Assembly (NCBI RefSeq): GCF_003007675.1
Contig: NZ_PXNP01000004.1
Coordinates: 1 to 64,000 of the forward strand
Source: Marinobacter fuscus
Lineage (GTDB): Bacteria; Pseudomonadota; Gammaproteobacteria; Pseudomonadales; Oleiphilaceae
Direction: 5' to 3'
Length of the DNA stretch: 64,000 nucleotides
This document shows, piece after piece, positions 26,767 to 35,270 of this stretch. Every line of letters starts with the position of its first letter. Positions within the stretch are counted from its first letter, which is position 1. A program made the translations under genes and the position numbers. Below the pieces are notes generated by a model. That model saw nothing but the letters and a program-made list of their open reading frames with translations. It was not told the origin of the DNA and made no database searches.

Positions 26767-27795
26767 TCAGTCCACCAGGTACGCCAGACGTTTTTCAAGA
26801 AAGGGAACCGAATCTTCGGTTAGCAGAATGAGCATGTTGCATTCGATATCGCTGTTCTCGATACAGTAACTGATTTCAATGCACAGCAGTTGTTCTTCCC
26901 GGGTGCTGTGGTGTTCCAGCAATTCGTTGATCGGGCGATGCTGGCCGAGAACGGTTGGGTGGCCAAGGCCGAGTTTCAGGTCCAGCTGGTCGCCAATGCC
27001 GTTCATGAAGGCACCGAACAGAATGCTGGACATGTCCATCAGGACTTCCACGTTGACCTGTTCACCGTCCACTTCATCGTAGTGCAGCAGTTCGGCCATT
27101 TCCCGGAAGCTGGCGTCTTCGAACAACAGCAAGGCTTCGCCCGACATGCCGGCACCGGTAAAGCCCTGGCACACGGCCGAGTAGTTTTCCGAACGATCTG
27201 CGGCCGAGATGGCCATATAAAGCTCTGAGTGGGCAATCACCGCGACTTTCGGAATGGACTGCTGCACAAAGACTTTGAGCAATCTTGCCAGCAGGTCGGA
27301 GGCACGGCCCATGGCAACGTTGGCAATCTCCTGCAGATAGTCACTCAGATTGACCGGAATGTTCGGCGCGGGCGCCAACCGGTTGTGCAGTTTGCTGTCC
27401 TCGCGGGCCAGGTGTTCAAGGTCGCCGGGGCGATAGAAACCGTATTCTTCGAGTAACTGGGAAACCAGGGCTGTTTCCGTGGGCTTGCGGATGAAATCAA
27501 TGGCCCCGAGTTTTTGAACCCGCTCCCGTGCTTCCGGCTGGATATCACCGGAGACGACAACGGTTAAAACTTTCAGGTCTTCGGCCCGAATGCACTCGAG
27601 CACCTGGTAGCCGTCCATCTCTGGCATGTTCAGATCCAGAAACAACAACTCGGCCCGTTGCTCCCTGAGGATGGCCAATGCCTCTTTGCCGTTGTTGGCA
27701 AACAGAACTTCATCGGCAAGGCCGGGTGGGAGAGCTCTGGCCATTTGTTTTCGGGCCAGGGAAGAGTCGTCGCAGATGAGGATTCTGGTGGTCAT
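26767..27795 (-). CDS. response regulator with CheC/CheX-like phosphatase domain
   Basis: A 342-residue protein. Residues 1-120 form a receiver domain with the acidic pocket Asp9/Asp10 (CDDSS), phosphoacceptor Asp54 (LDLNMPEMDG) and Lys104 (IRKP). Residues about 145-340 resemble the CheC/CheX/FliY fold and hold an ExxN phosphatase motif at Glu156-Asn159 (QEIANVAMG); the second half has only a partial counterpart (MDMSSILFGAF). Such proteins dephosphorylate receiver domains, including possibly their own. It is the first gene of a two-gene unit with the PAS-GGDEF cyclase. No chemotaxis genes are adjacent, so a link to flagellar control is only suggested by the wider region. Confidence 0.85.
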   Translation of the reverse strand: MTTRILICDDSSLARKQMARALPPGLADEVLFANNGKEALAILREQRAELLFLDLNMPEMDGYQVLECIRAEDLKVLTVVVSGDIQPEARERVQKLGAIDFIRKPTETALVSQLLEEYGFYRPGDLEHLAREDSKLHNRLAPAPNIPVNLSDYLQEIANVAMGRASDLLARLLKVFVQQSIPKVAVIAHSELYMAISAADRSENYSAVCQGFTGAGMSGEALLLFEDASFREMAELLHYDEVDGEQVNVEVLMDMSSILFGAFMNGIGDQLDLKLGLGHPTVLGQHRPINELLEHHSTREEQLLCIEISYCIENSDIECNMLILLTEDSVPFLEKRLAYLVD

Positions 27796-28141
27796 GGTGT
27801 GCCGTACATCAGGCTCTTGGAAAGAAGTGATAGTGTATCAGAAATGGTTTTTGTGTCCATTTCGGCTACTTATTTTTGGCTGTTGAGATCCGGTTTCTCT
27901 GTTACGGAAGTATAGCGATATATGGAGAGGGCAACCTGACCATGGGATGACGTGTTGGTAATGCCCGAATGTGAAATGCCTCACTCAATGTACGAGGGCA
28001 GTTCGGATATAGTGCGGTTGTGGTCAAAAAGAAACAGATTGTTACAAACAATAACAGATGGCCTGCTGGCAGACTCCAGGTGTTCGCCGGATTGAAGTCG
28101 GGTATCTGGTTGGCTCACGACAACAATAAGAGATGCACGCT
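27796..28141. other. intergenic region between divergent genes
   Basis: A 346-base divergent spacer between the response-regulator gene (minus) and the secreted-protein gene (plus). It must hold promoters for both. The only striking element is a perfect palindrome, ATTGTT-ACA-AACAAT, at 28038-28052, about 90 bases ahead of the plus-strand gene; it could be an operator. I found no convincing -35/-10 pair and no open reading frame worth calling. Confidence 0.4.
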
Positions 28142-29017
28142 ATGACAACGCCTGCGTACGGATGCGCTCTGCTTGCCGCATTTTCACTGGCCGTTACACC
28201 GCTGTCCCGGGCTGAGCTGACGCCCGTTTCTGATAATGCGCTGGGGCAGGTGACGGGGCAGGGCTTCATGAATATCGAAAATATTGCCGGGCAGAACCAT
28301 GAGTTCACGCGCATGACGCTGACCATGGATGTCGAGACCCGGCTGAACATTGACAATGTCGAGCTTGGCCAGTTGAACGGCGGCAGCGACTTTTCAGCCA
28401 CCCATGTCGCCCTCGGGCATATTGCCCGGGCGGATGGTGAAACCTTCAATGGCCAGACCTACAGCGCCGGTGATGCCATTCCTTTTGAGGCCCACAAGCC
28501 CTACATCGAACTTGCCAACGATGCCACCGGCCTGGCGGGGTTCCGGATGGGGTTCGCCCAGGCGCGCGGTTCCATGTCGTCCAATACCAGTAGTTTCAGC
28601 GGCAACATCGGGCTGAAACTCAAGGATTCGACCGGTGCCGTACAGGATGCGGTGCTTTACGATGCATCCTCTAATGCCACCAACTATCGGGCGACCCACA
28701 TCGGTGTAGCAGGCGCCGACTGCACTACCGGCACCGGCTGTGCGCCGCTTAATCGCCTGCAGTCTATTACCGTGGGCGAAGACAACGGCAGCACAGACGG
28801 CACCATTGGCTTCACCGATGGTTTCTTTGTCGGGTTCCAGCGGGACGATTCCGTGACCTGGCAGACTCTGGACGGCGCAAACAGCATCGCCGTGGGGAAG
28901 GGTGTCTATATCAACCTGCCAACCAATATGACAGTCGATATGAGCCAGCTAACCGGGCCCAACGGCGTCGAGCGCCTGCGTACGCATCAGGTGGATATGG
29001 GGACGAAGCTGTTTTGA
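28142..29017 (+). CDS. secreted protein of unknown function (DUF6160-like start)
   Basis: A 291-residue protein with a Sec signal peptide (about 1-24, ending SRAEL) and a mature N-terminus DNALGQVTGQGFMNIEN. The sequence is rich in Gly, Ser, Thr and Asn with repeated beta-strand-like stretches, as in surface or filament-associated proteins. The L.QVTGQG start is a pattern I associate with DUF6160-like secreted proteins; this is a weak match. The ATG at 28142 is preferred over the one at 28133 because the purine-rich AAGAG lies at the right distance. It is a single gene with no partner that would reveal its job. Confidence 0.6.
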   Translation: MTTPAYGCALLAAFSLAVTPLSRAELTPVSDNALGQVTGQGFMNIENIAGQNHEFTRMTLTMDVETRLNIDNVELGQLNGGSDFSATHVALGHIARADGETFNGQTYSAGDAIPFEAHKPYIELANDATGLAGFRMGFAQARGSMSSNTSSFSGNIGLKLKDSTGAVQDAVLYDASSNATNYRATHIGVAGADCTTGTGCAPLNRLQSITVGEDNGSTDGTIGFTDGFFVGFQRDDSVTWQTLDGANSIAVGKGVYINLPTNMTVDMSQLTGPNGVERLRTHQVDMGTKLF

Positions 29018-29065
29018 TTTTGGTAGACTCCAGTCTCTTCAAAGAGCGATAGCAGGAGTCTTCCT

Positions 29066-30514
29066 TTGATCCGTTCCTTTTACTGGCACGACTACGAAAC
29101 CTTTGGGGTAGACCCGGTACACGACCGGCCTTCCCAGTTTGCCGGTGTTCGCACCGATGCCGACCTGAATGTGATTGAGGATCCACTGGTTATCTACTGC
29201 AAACCGGCAGACGATTACCTGCCCGCGCCCGAAGCCTGCCTGATTACCGGCATCACCCCGCAAAAAGCCTTGGAAGACGGCTACCCGGAAGCGGAGTTTA
29301 TCGCCCAGATCAATGAAGCCTTCAGCCAGCCCGGTACCTGTGCGGTGGGCTACAACAGCCTGCGCTTTGATGATGAAGTTACCCGCCACACCCTGTACCG
29401 AAACCTGCGCGACCCTTACGCCCGGGAATGGCAGAACGGCAACTCCCGCTGGGATATCATCGACATGGTGCGCCTGACCTACGCGCTGCGCCCGGACGGC
29501 ATCAACTGGCCGAAAAAAGAAGACGGCAGCCCCAGCTTTCGTCTGGAAGAGCTGACGGTGGCCAACGGCATTGCCCACGAGGCCGCCCACGACGCCATGT
29601 CGGATGTGCTGGCCACCATTGCCGTGGCTAAACTGATCAAGGAAAAGCAGCCGAAGCTGTTCGACTTTGTGCTGAACAACAAAGACAAACACTCCGCCCG
29701 GCAGATGCTGGATACCGCCACCATGAAGCCTGTGTTTCATGTTTCTGCCAAGTATTCGTCTGCGCGGGGGTGCTGTGCCCTGGTGGCACCCATCGCTGAC
29801 AGCCTGAGCAATAAAAATCAGGTAATCGTGTATGACCTGCGGGAAGACCCCGAAGAGCTGATTAATGCATCGGTGGAGCAAATCCGCGAGCGGGTGTTTA
29901 CTTCTCAGGCGGAGTTGGGGGAGGGGGTAAAACGCTTCCCCTTGAAAGGCGTTCAGCTGAACAAGTGCCCAATACTGGTGCCCGCCAACATGCTGTCGAC
30001 GCTCACCCCGGAACGGCTGGCGGAATTGGAACTGGATGGCGATGTGCTGCGCGTGAATCTCGCCAAACTCCGTAAAGCCCCGGATTTGCCTGCCCGAATT
30101 GCCGAGGCTTTCGAGCAGGATTTTCAGGGCAGCGACCTGACCGACCCGGATGAACAGCTATACGCAGGCGGCTTCATCAGCAAAACCGACCGGGAGAAAC
30201 TCAACTGGCTGCTGACCCAACCGGTGGAGACCCTGGGCGAACAGGAAGTGCGCTTTGAAGACCCCCGCCTGCCCGAAATGCTCTTCCGCTACCGCGCCCG
30301 CAACTACCCGAATACCCTGAGCGGCGAAGACATGGAACGCTGGGAACAGTTCCGAACCGAACGCCTGATGCAACCGAAAAAAGGCTGGCGCTCGCTGGAA
30401 GCCTACGGCCTGGAACTGCAGCGACTGGCCGCCGATCCGGAACTGACGCCGAAAAGACAGCAGATACTGGAAGATTTGCATTTGTATGGGGAGTCGTTGA
30501 TTCCTTATATGTAG
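29066..30514 (+). CDS. sbcB: exodeoxyribonuclease I
   Basis: A 482-residue 3'-5' single-strand DNA exonuclease of the DEDDh superfamily, active in recombination, mismatch repair and end processing. The exonuclease motifs are visible: DYETFGVDP (about 9-17, catalytic Asp and Glu), NSLRFDDEVTRHTLYRN near 100, and HDAMSDVLATIAVAKL near 170. The later SH3-like and C-terminal regions give the family's usual length (E. coli 475). The start codon is TTG, supported by CAGGAG 7 bases upstream. The gene is followed at once by the first array of CT-rich palindromes. Confidence 0.93.
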   Translation: MIRSFYWHDYETFGVDPVHDRPSQFAGVRTDADLNVIEDPLVIYCKPADDYLPAPEACLITGITPQKALEDGYPEAEFIAQINEAFSQPGTCAVGYNSLRFDDEVTRHTLYRNLRDPYAREWQNGNSRWDIIDMVRLTYALRPDGINWPKKEDGSPSFRLEELTVANGIAHEAAHDAMSDVLATIAVAKLIKEKQPKLFDFVLNNKDKHSARQMLDTATMKPVFHVSAKYSSARGCCALVAPIADSLSNKNQVIVYDLREDPEELINASVEQIRERVFTSQAELGEGVKRFPLKGVQLNKCPILVPANMLSTLTPERLAELELDGDVLRVNLAKLRKAPDLPARIAEAFEQDFQGSDLTDPDEQLYAGGFISKTDREKLNWLLTQPVETLGEQEVRFEDPRLPEMLFRYRARNYPNTLSGEDMERWEQFRTERLMQPKKGWRSLEAYGLELQRLAADPELTPKRQQILEDLHLYGESLIPYM

Positions 30515-30550
30515 GGGGAGGGGGCTTTGGGGTGTGATGGATTGCTTGCC

Positions 30551-30812
30551 CCGCCTCCCTCTCCCCCGGCCCCTCTCCCGCGAGGGGAGAGGGGAGCTAA
30601 ACCCGCAAACCGATGCAGTAAGCCCCTCTCCCCCGGAGGGAGAGGGGGAGGCGCCCCCTCCAACCTCGCAGGCTACATAAGTAAAGCTCCTCTCCCCCGG
30701 AGGTAGAGGGGTTGGGGAGAGGGGGAGGCAACCCTCCCAACCTCGCAGGCTACAAAAGTAAAGCCCCTCTCCCCTGGAGGGAGAGGGGTTGGGGAGAGGG
30801 GGGAGAGAGTAC
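30551..30812. repeat. CT-rich palindromic repeat array, left of the DUF559 gene
   Basis: It starts with a motif around CCCCTCTCCCGCGAGGGG (L type, 30570-30595) and continues with three R-type hairpins of the form CTCTCCC...GGGAGAG followed by GTTGGGGAGAGGGGG. The last two units are about 77 bp apart and include the linker AACCTCGCAGGCTAC. L and R types are approximately inverse of each other, as in BIME-type REP pairs. The array occupies nearly the whole gap between sbcB and the DUF559 gene. Confidence 0.85.
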
Positions 30813-30834
30813 ACACCACCAGCCAGGGAAGGCA

Positions 30835-31173
30835 ATGAACCAGACAAACTTCGCCAAACAACTCCGCAAAAACATGACGGAGGCGGAAAAGCGCCTCTGG
30901 TTCCACTTACGCGCCTACCGCCTGAACGGAAAACGCTTTCGCAGGCAGCAACCACTTGGCCCCTACATCGTCGACTTTATACATTTCGGTTCCAAAATCA
31001 TCGTTGAAGCGGATGGCAGCCAGCACCATCAATCCGAAACCGACCAGGTGCGGGATGAGTGGTTGCGCTCCCGTGGCTACAAGGTTCTGAGATTCTGGAA
31101 TCACGATATTTTAAAGCAGTTGGATGTGGTGCTTTCAGTGATATATGAGGCGGTTGAAGAGGGTGGCGAGTGA
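30835..31173 (+). CDS. DUF559-family small nuclease (Vsr/PD-(D/E)XK fold)
   Basis: A 112-residue protein with the DUF559 pattern: LRKNMTEAEKRLWFHLRAY at about 10-28, KRFRRQQPLGPYIVDF with the catalytic Asp near 53, KIIVEADGSQHH with the catalytic Glu near 64, and a closing YKVLRFWNHDIL. The fold is that of very-short-patch repair and restriction-type endonucleases; the biological role of free-standing DUF559 proteins is not established. The ATG is chosen because the longer frame would translate repeat DNA, while AGGGA lies just ahead of it. The gene is enclosed by two arrays of the same palindromic repeat, which suggests that repeat and nuclease spread together. Confidence 0.82.
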   Translation: MNQTNFAKQLRKNMTEAEKRLWFHLRAYRLNGKRFRRQQPLGPYIVDFIHFGSKIIVEADGSQHHQSETDQVRDEWLRSRGYKVLRFWNHDILKQLDVVLSVIYEAVEEGGE

Positions 31174-31187
31174 AGGTGGTAGCGAAG

Positions 31188-31535
31188 ACTTTCCCCCTCT
31201 CCCCCGGCCCCTCTCCCGCGAGGGGAGAGGGGAGCTAATCCCGCAAACCGGTGCAGTAAAGCCCTCTCCCCCGGAGGGAGAGGGGTTGGGGAGAGGGGGA
31301 GGCAATCCTCCAACCTTGCAGGCTACATCAGTAAAGCCCCTCTCCCCTGGAGGGAGAGGGGTTGGGGAGAGGGGGAGGTAATCCTCCAACCTCGCAGGCT
31401 ACATCAGTAAAGCCCCTCTCCCCTGGAGGGAGAGGGGTTGGGGAGAGGGGGAGGCAATCCTCCAACCTCGCAGGCTACATCAGTAAAGCCCCTCTCCCCC
31501 GGAGGGAGAGGGGTTGGGGAGAGGGGGAGAGGTGG
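31188..31535. repeat. CT-rich palindromic repeat array with 76-bp tandem units, right of the DUF559 gene
   Basis: It opens with an L-type element (31191-31235) and linker GCAAACCGGTGCAGTAA that closely copies the start of the array on the other side of the nuclease gene. Four R-type hairpins follow. The linker core GGCTACATCAGTAAAG begins at 31321, 31397 and 31473, giving an exact 76-bp period. The units are nearly identical, which points to recent tandem amplification. Confidence 0.88.
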
Positions 31536-31548
31536 ATAAAACAAACAC

Positions 31549-33552
31549 TCACCGCCGCCGCTGAAAGTAAACACTCAAGCTCTGCCCCATTAAACTCTGT
31601 ACTTCACTCCCCAACGCTTCTGCCTGAATTTGCTTCTGAACCGGGGCGGTAGCCAGGCTGTGGCCGTCTTCATCTCTGGCTTTTACCAATTTCCATTCCA
31701 CTTCATTGCTTACCAGCCCCAGCAGTTCCCGCAGTTGCCGGTCATCCTGCGGGCGGAACCAGCGGTCTCGGCAGCCGCCAAGGCTGTAGAAGTTTTCATC
31801 CTGAAGCAGCTCGGCCCAGATGCCATCCTGGGGGTTGGCCAGCACCATACGTCGAAGTTGTCGCAGCGACGTTTGTGTGGGGGATAGTTGATGCTCTGCC
31901 ACCAGGCGGCGGATTTGCCGGTCACCTTTGGTTTGCTCCGCCATACTGGTGTGCATGTGCACAATCGCACCACGGGCGGTTGCGGCATTAACCAGCGCGC
32001 CGAGCGAAAGTTCGGTCATGGCGGGTGAGGGCAGGCGGCCCACTTCCACCCAATTCACCTGATGGCCATCGGCCACAAACCGCTGGGCGATCGACCAGGG
32101 CCAAAACACCACGTTGTCCATGTTCAGACGCTGCGCCATGCGGGTGCCTTTGGCGATGTTGGCCAGGGATTCGTCTACCGCAATCACTTCCACATCATCC
32201 AGATACTGGGCCAGTTCGAGGGCGCGCTGGCCAGACTGGGCGCCGCAGACCAGAACCCGTAGGGTGTCGGGCAGTTGTTCTGTCTGCAAGCCGAGTTCCT
32301 GTGCCATCACCGCTTTCAGGCTGGTTTCGGTGCGATACGCCAACTGGCTCCACGCAGGCCAGGCCTGGGGCACGTCGGTTTTAGCCAGGCAGAGCTCTTC
32401 GGCTTTCTCATCGAAGTTCTGTTTGATGGCTTCTTCTTCGGCCCGGTGGTAATAGCTGGCGGCCATCATCGGCTGCATGGCCAGCGGCCAGTCCACCAGG
32501 TTCCATTGGCCAAGCTGAACGGCGAAACTCTGGTGGAACAGGGCGCCGTACATGGCGCTGATCATCAGCGAACCGATGAGTGCGTCCTGAGGCTCTCCCA
32601 GTGAAAACTGCGCTACGATGCTGTCGTTGATCGTGGCGGCAAGGCGTTCTTCGTCATCTTCGGCGGCCAGGGCGTAACCGGTTCTGTCGGCGTATTCGGC
32701 CAGGGCCAGGCACAGTGGCTGCAGTTCATCCCGCAGGCTGGCGGTTTGCGCCACTTCCGCCATCACTGCCCGGCGAAGCAGTGCGACCAGTTCTTCAACG
32801 GCCGCGTTTGGCATCAGCGTTTTGCGAAGGGCCAGTAACAGTAGTTCGTCTTCGGCGGCCGCATCCAGCACCACTTCCGCGTTGGTGTTGTCCAGATCGT
32901 ACTGCTGCTGAATCACGGCGCCCACAAACCGGCCGATTTCCTGATGCGGTAGGCCGTCTTTGGCGAGCAGGGCAATGGCGTCTTCGGCCAGACTCCTGTC
33001 CGCCCTGTGTACCTGAAGGCGCTGGGCGCAGGTGAGCATTCCGGAATACACGGAATCCCAGCGGGAACCGGTTTGCAGTAGTTTTCGGTAATGCAGGTAG
33101 GCGACATCGAACTGACCCTGCAGGCGTTTGGCGTGGGCGATGCCGCAAAAAGCGGCGGCGGATTGCCGGTCGTGCTCCAGCGCCTGTAGGAAGTACTGTT
33201 CTGCCAGGGCGGGGCGCTCGCTTTTCAGGGCCCAGTAACCCAGGTTCGAATACTGCTGCGTCTGCCCCGGCTGGCTGGTGAGGCTGGCATTGAACAACAC
33301 GTGCGCTTTATCAAGCTGGCCATCATCCATCTCCACCCGGCCCAGCAACCCCAGCGCGGCTGCGTTATCGGCCTCCAAAGCCAGCGCCTGTTGCAGAATC
33401 TCCCGGCATTCCTTGCGGGCTTTCAGCCGCTGCACATAAGACAGCCCATTGCTATTGGACTCGCCGTACGCCAGATTCGCCTGCAAAACCAGCCGAGCAG
33501 CCTGCGCCTTAAGCGAGCGGGAAAGGTGGGCGTTTTGATGTTGTGTTTGCAT
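31549..33552 (-). CDS. TPR protein with methyltransferase-like C-terminal domain
   Basis: A 667-residue cytoplasmic protein. Residues about 10-200 contain tetratricopeptide repeats (for example GRVEMDDGQLDKAHVLFNAS and LGYWALKSERPALAEQYFLQAL), which serve as a protein-binding scaffold. The middle is all-helical and unassigned. From about 400 to 560 the sequence has a Rossmann-like pattern reminiscent of SAM-binding proteins (RVLVCGAQSGQRALELAQYLDDVEVIAVDESLA), but the glycine motif is degenerate (GAQSG), so activity is uncertain. It is a single gene; its 3' end touches a repeat array and its 5' side faces a palindromic element. Confidence 0.7.
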   Translation of the reverse strand: MQTQHQNAHLSRSLKAQAARLVLQANLAYGESNSNGLSYVQRLKARKECREILQQALALEADNAAALGLLGRVEMDDGQLDKAHVLFNASLTSQPGQTQQYSNLGYWALKSERPALAEQYFLQALEHDRQSAAAFCGIAHAKRLQGQFDVAYLHYRKLLQTGSRWDSVYSGMLTCAQRLQVHRADRSLAEDAIALLAKDGLPHQEIGRFVGAVIQQQYDLDNTNAEVVLDAAAEDELLLLALRKTLMPNAAVEELVALLRRAVMAEVAQTASLRDELQPLCLALAEYADRTGYALAAEDDEERLAATINDSIVAQFSLGEPQDALIGSLMISAMYGALFHQSFAVQLGQWNLVDWPLAMQPMMAASYYHRAEEEAIKQNFDEKAEELCLAKTDVPQAWPAWSQLAYRTETSLKAVMAQELGLQTEQLPDTLRVLVCGAQSGQRALELAQYLDDVEVIAVDESLANIAKGTRMAQRLNMDNVVFWPWSIAQRFVADGHQVNWVEVGRLPSPAMTELSLGALVNAATARGAIVHMHTSMAEQTKGDRQIRRLVAEHQLSPTQTSLRQLRRMVLANPQDGIWAELLQDENFYSLGGCRDRWFRPQDDRQLRELLGLVSNEVEWKLVKARDEDGHSLATAPVQKQIQAEALGSEVQSLMGQSLSVYFQRRR

Positions 33553-33657
33553 GTAGCACCTCGTAACCAGCCAATATCCGAAGCGGCAAAGGTCTGCAGT
33601 GTTCTGACGGTTTGCCGGGGTTTGGCAGAGATACTGCGAAAGCTGTGCCAGTTTACC

Positions 33658-33714
33658 TTGGGGTCAGACCCCAGTACATTTGGCGGGGTGAAATGTACCG
33701 GGGTCTGACCCCAA
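33658..33714. repeat. 57-bp palindrome of the GGGGTCAGACCCC family
   Basis: TTGGGGTCAGACCCC at the left end is mirrored by GGGGTCTGACCCCAA at the right, with GTACATTT / AAATGTACC inner arms, giving one long imperfect palindrome. It lies in the divergent spacer between the TPR gene and the pRiA4b ORF-3-like gene. Confidence 0.85.
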
Positions 33715-33735
33715 AATCCGAGTTGAGTGGTTTGT

Positions 33736-35133
33736 ATGCAGAACAACCTTGTTTACCAGGTAAAGATAACGCTTTCAGGCATCAAGCCGCCGGTTTGGCG
33801 GCGGGTGCTGGTGTCTGCGGACACGACGCTTCAGGACTTGCACCGGATAATTCAGGTAGCTATGGGCTGGCGGGCGTCGCATCTGCATTTGTTTCAGGTG
33901 ATGGACGGCACATTGATTGGCGATCTCGCAGAAGACGAAGACGGCATGCTGGGGTTTCTGGATGAATCGGCAGTGTCTTTGTCTGGAGTGCTTGTGCGGG
34001 AAGGCCAGTCGATCCGGTATGAGTATGATTTCGGTGACAGTTGGGAGCACCAGATCACGCTGGAAAAAATTCTCCCGGCCAGCGGGCAGAGTGCCCCACT
34101 GCCGCATTGTACAAAAGCCGTGCGCCAGTGCCCGCCGGAAGATGTGGGCGGGGTGCCTGGTTATTTTGAGTTTCTGGAGGCGATGCATAATCCGGCTCAC
34201 CCGGAGCATGAGGATGCCCGCGAGTGGTGGGGTGGTGTGTTTGACCCGGAATTTGTGGATCTTGAAGAGATCAATCACCTGCTGGCTGAGCGGGACAGCT
34301 TGTTTGACGACGCCGGACTTGGCGGCTTGCCGCCAGCGGATTTTCTCGGGCTGAACCCGAACCAGATGCATGAACTGCTGCAAAGCCCGCTGAACTGCCC
34401 CTCCGTATTTCAGCCGTTGGCGGATGCCAGTGTGCTTGAAGCAGAGCTGGATTCTGCGCCGATCGTGCGAATGGCCCGCGTACTGGTGGATGCGTTGGGT
34501 GACAAGGGCATTCGCCTGACCGGCAAAGGCAATCTGCCGCTGAAACAGGTAATGGCCATGATTGAAGCAGCAGGCGCTGAGATTGTGGTGCCGTTTCTCG
34601 GGTACGGCTCCGTGCGTTCTGAAGAACAGATTCTGGGCGTGCAGCTCACTCGCGTGCTATTGGAGCTTGCCGGCTACACCCGTAAGGAAAAAGGCCGGTT
34701 GCTACTCAAAAAGACAGCGGCAAAGCGCCTGCAATCCAAGGGCTGGCCAGTGTTCTACCAGGCCTTGCTGACAACAGCCTTTAAAGAGCTCAACTGGGCC
34801 TGGATGGACAGCTACGACGGGGTGGAAGATGCTCAAATCGTTGGCCCCTTCTTCTTATGGCTGCTGGCGGAAAAGGGCGGCGACTGGTTGCCGGTTGAAG
34901 ACTACCTGGACGACATGCTGGCAGCCTTCCCAATGCTGCCGCTTTCTGCGCACCCCAAATCCTATGCAAGCGAAGAACAGCAGGCGCGGTGGGTGCTGGA
35001 TTCGCGGGTGGTTCGGCTGTTCCGCTTGCTGGGTTTACTGGAGCTGAGCCCGGAGCAAACGCGCATGCGGGATGAAGAACCGCAGCAGCTTCGGCGAACG
35101 GCACTGTTTGAGCGGCTGTTTGCCAAGGCCTGA
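33736..35133 (+). CDS. plasmid pRiA4b ORF-3 family protein
   Basis: A 465-residue protein whose first about 170 residues match the pRiA4b ORF-3 fold: QVKITLSGIKPPVWRRVLVS, TLQDLHRIIQVAMGW, SHLHLF, YEYDFGDSWEHQITLEK near 105, and a conserved CP/GGVPGYFEFLEA stretch around 145 followed by a DPEFVDLEEIN segment. The family is common in mobile DNA, and its function is unknown. The remaining about 290 residues form a helical domain with no recognised match. The ATG at 33736 is preferred over an in-frame GTG at 33727. The last seven codons are duplicated at 38394. Confidence 0.78.
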   Translation: MQNNLVYQVKITLSGIKPPVWRRVLVSADTTLQDLHRIIQVAMGWRASHLHLFQVMDGTLIGDLAEDEDGMLGFLDESAVSLSGVLVREGQSIRYEYDFGDSWEHQITLEKILPASGQSAPLPHCTKAVRQCPPEDVGGVPGYFEFLEAMHNPAHPEHEDAREWWGGVFDPEFVDLEEINHLLAERDSLFDDAGLGGLPPADFLGLNPNQMHELLQSPLNCPSVFQPLADASVLEAELDSAPIVRMARVLVDALGDKGIRLTGKGNLPLKQVMAMIEAAGAEIVVPFLGYGSVRSEEQILGVQLTRVLLELAGYTRKEKGRLLLKKTAAKRLQSKGWPVFYQALLTTAFKELNWAWMDSYDGVEDAQIVGPFFLWLLAEKGGDWLPVEDYLDDMLAAFPMLPLSAHPKSYASEEQQARWVLDSRVVRLFRLLGLLELSPEQTRMRDEEPQQLRRTALFERLFAKA

Positions 35134-35151
35134 GTTGGGGGCAAGCCTGAA

Positions 35152-35240
35152 CTGGGGTCAGGCCCCGGTACATTTGATGAAGTGAAATGTCTTGGGGTCA
35201 GACCCCGAATTAGAAATGTCTTGGGGTCAGACCCCGAATT
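35152..35240. repeat. GGGGTCAGACCCC-family element with three arms
   Basis: It contains GGGGTCAGGCCCC, then GGTACATTTGATG linking to GGGGTCAGACCCC, then a second copy of the right arm after GAATTAGAAATGTCTT. The sequence, including the 3' end of the gene just before it, recurs at 38394-38476. Confidence 0.8.
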
Positions 35241-35270
35241 ACACCAGGCTGACGGGGCCGGGGTAGCGGC

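Noticed and set aside
30712-30834. N-terminal extension of the DUF559 protein
   Set aside because: It would translate the palindromic array; the domain starts after ATG 30835.
31313-31535. 76-bp tandem repeats as a possible CRISPR array
   Set aside because: The whole unit is repeated, including the linker, with no variable spacers and no cas genes nearby.
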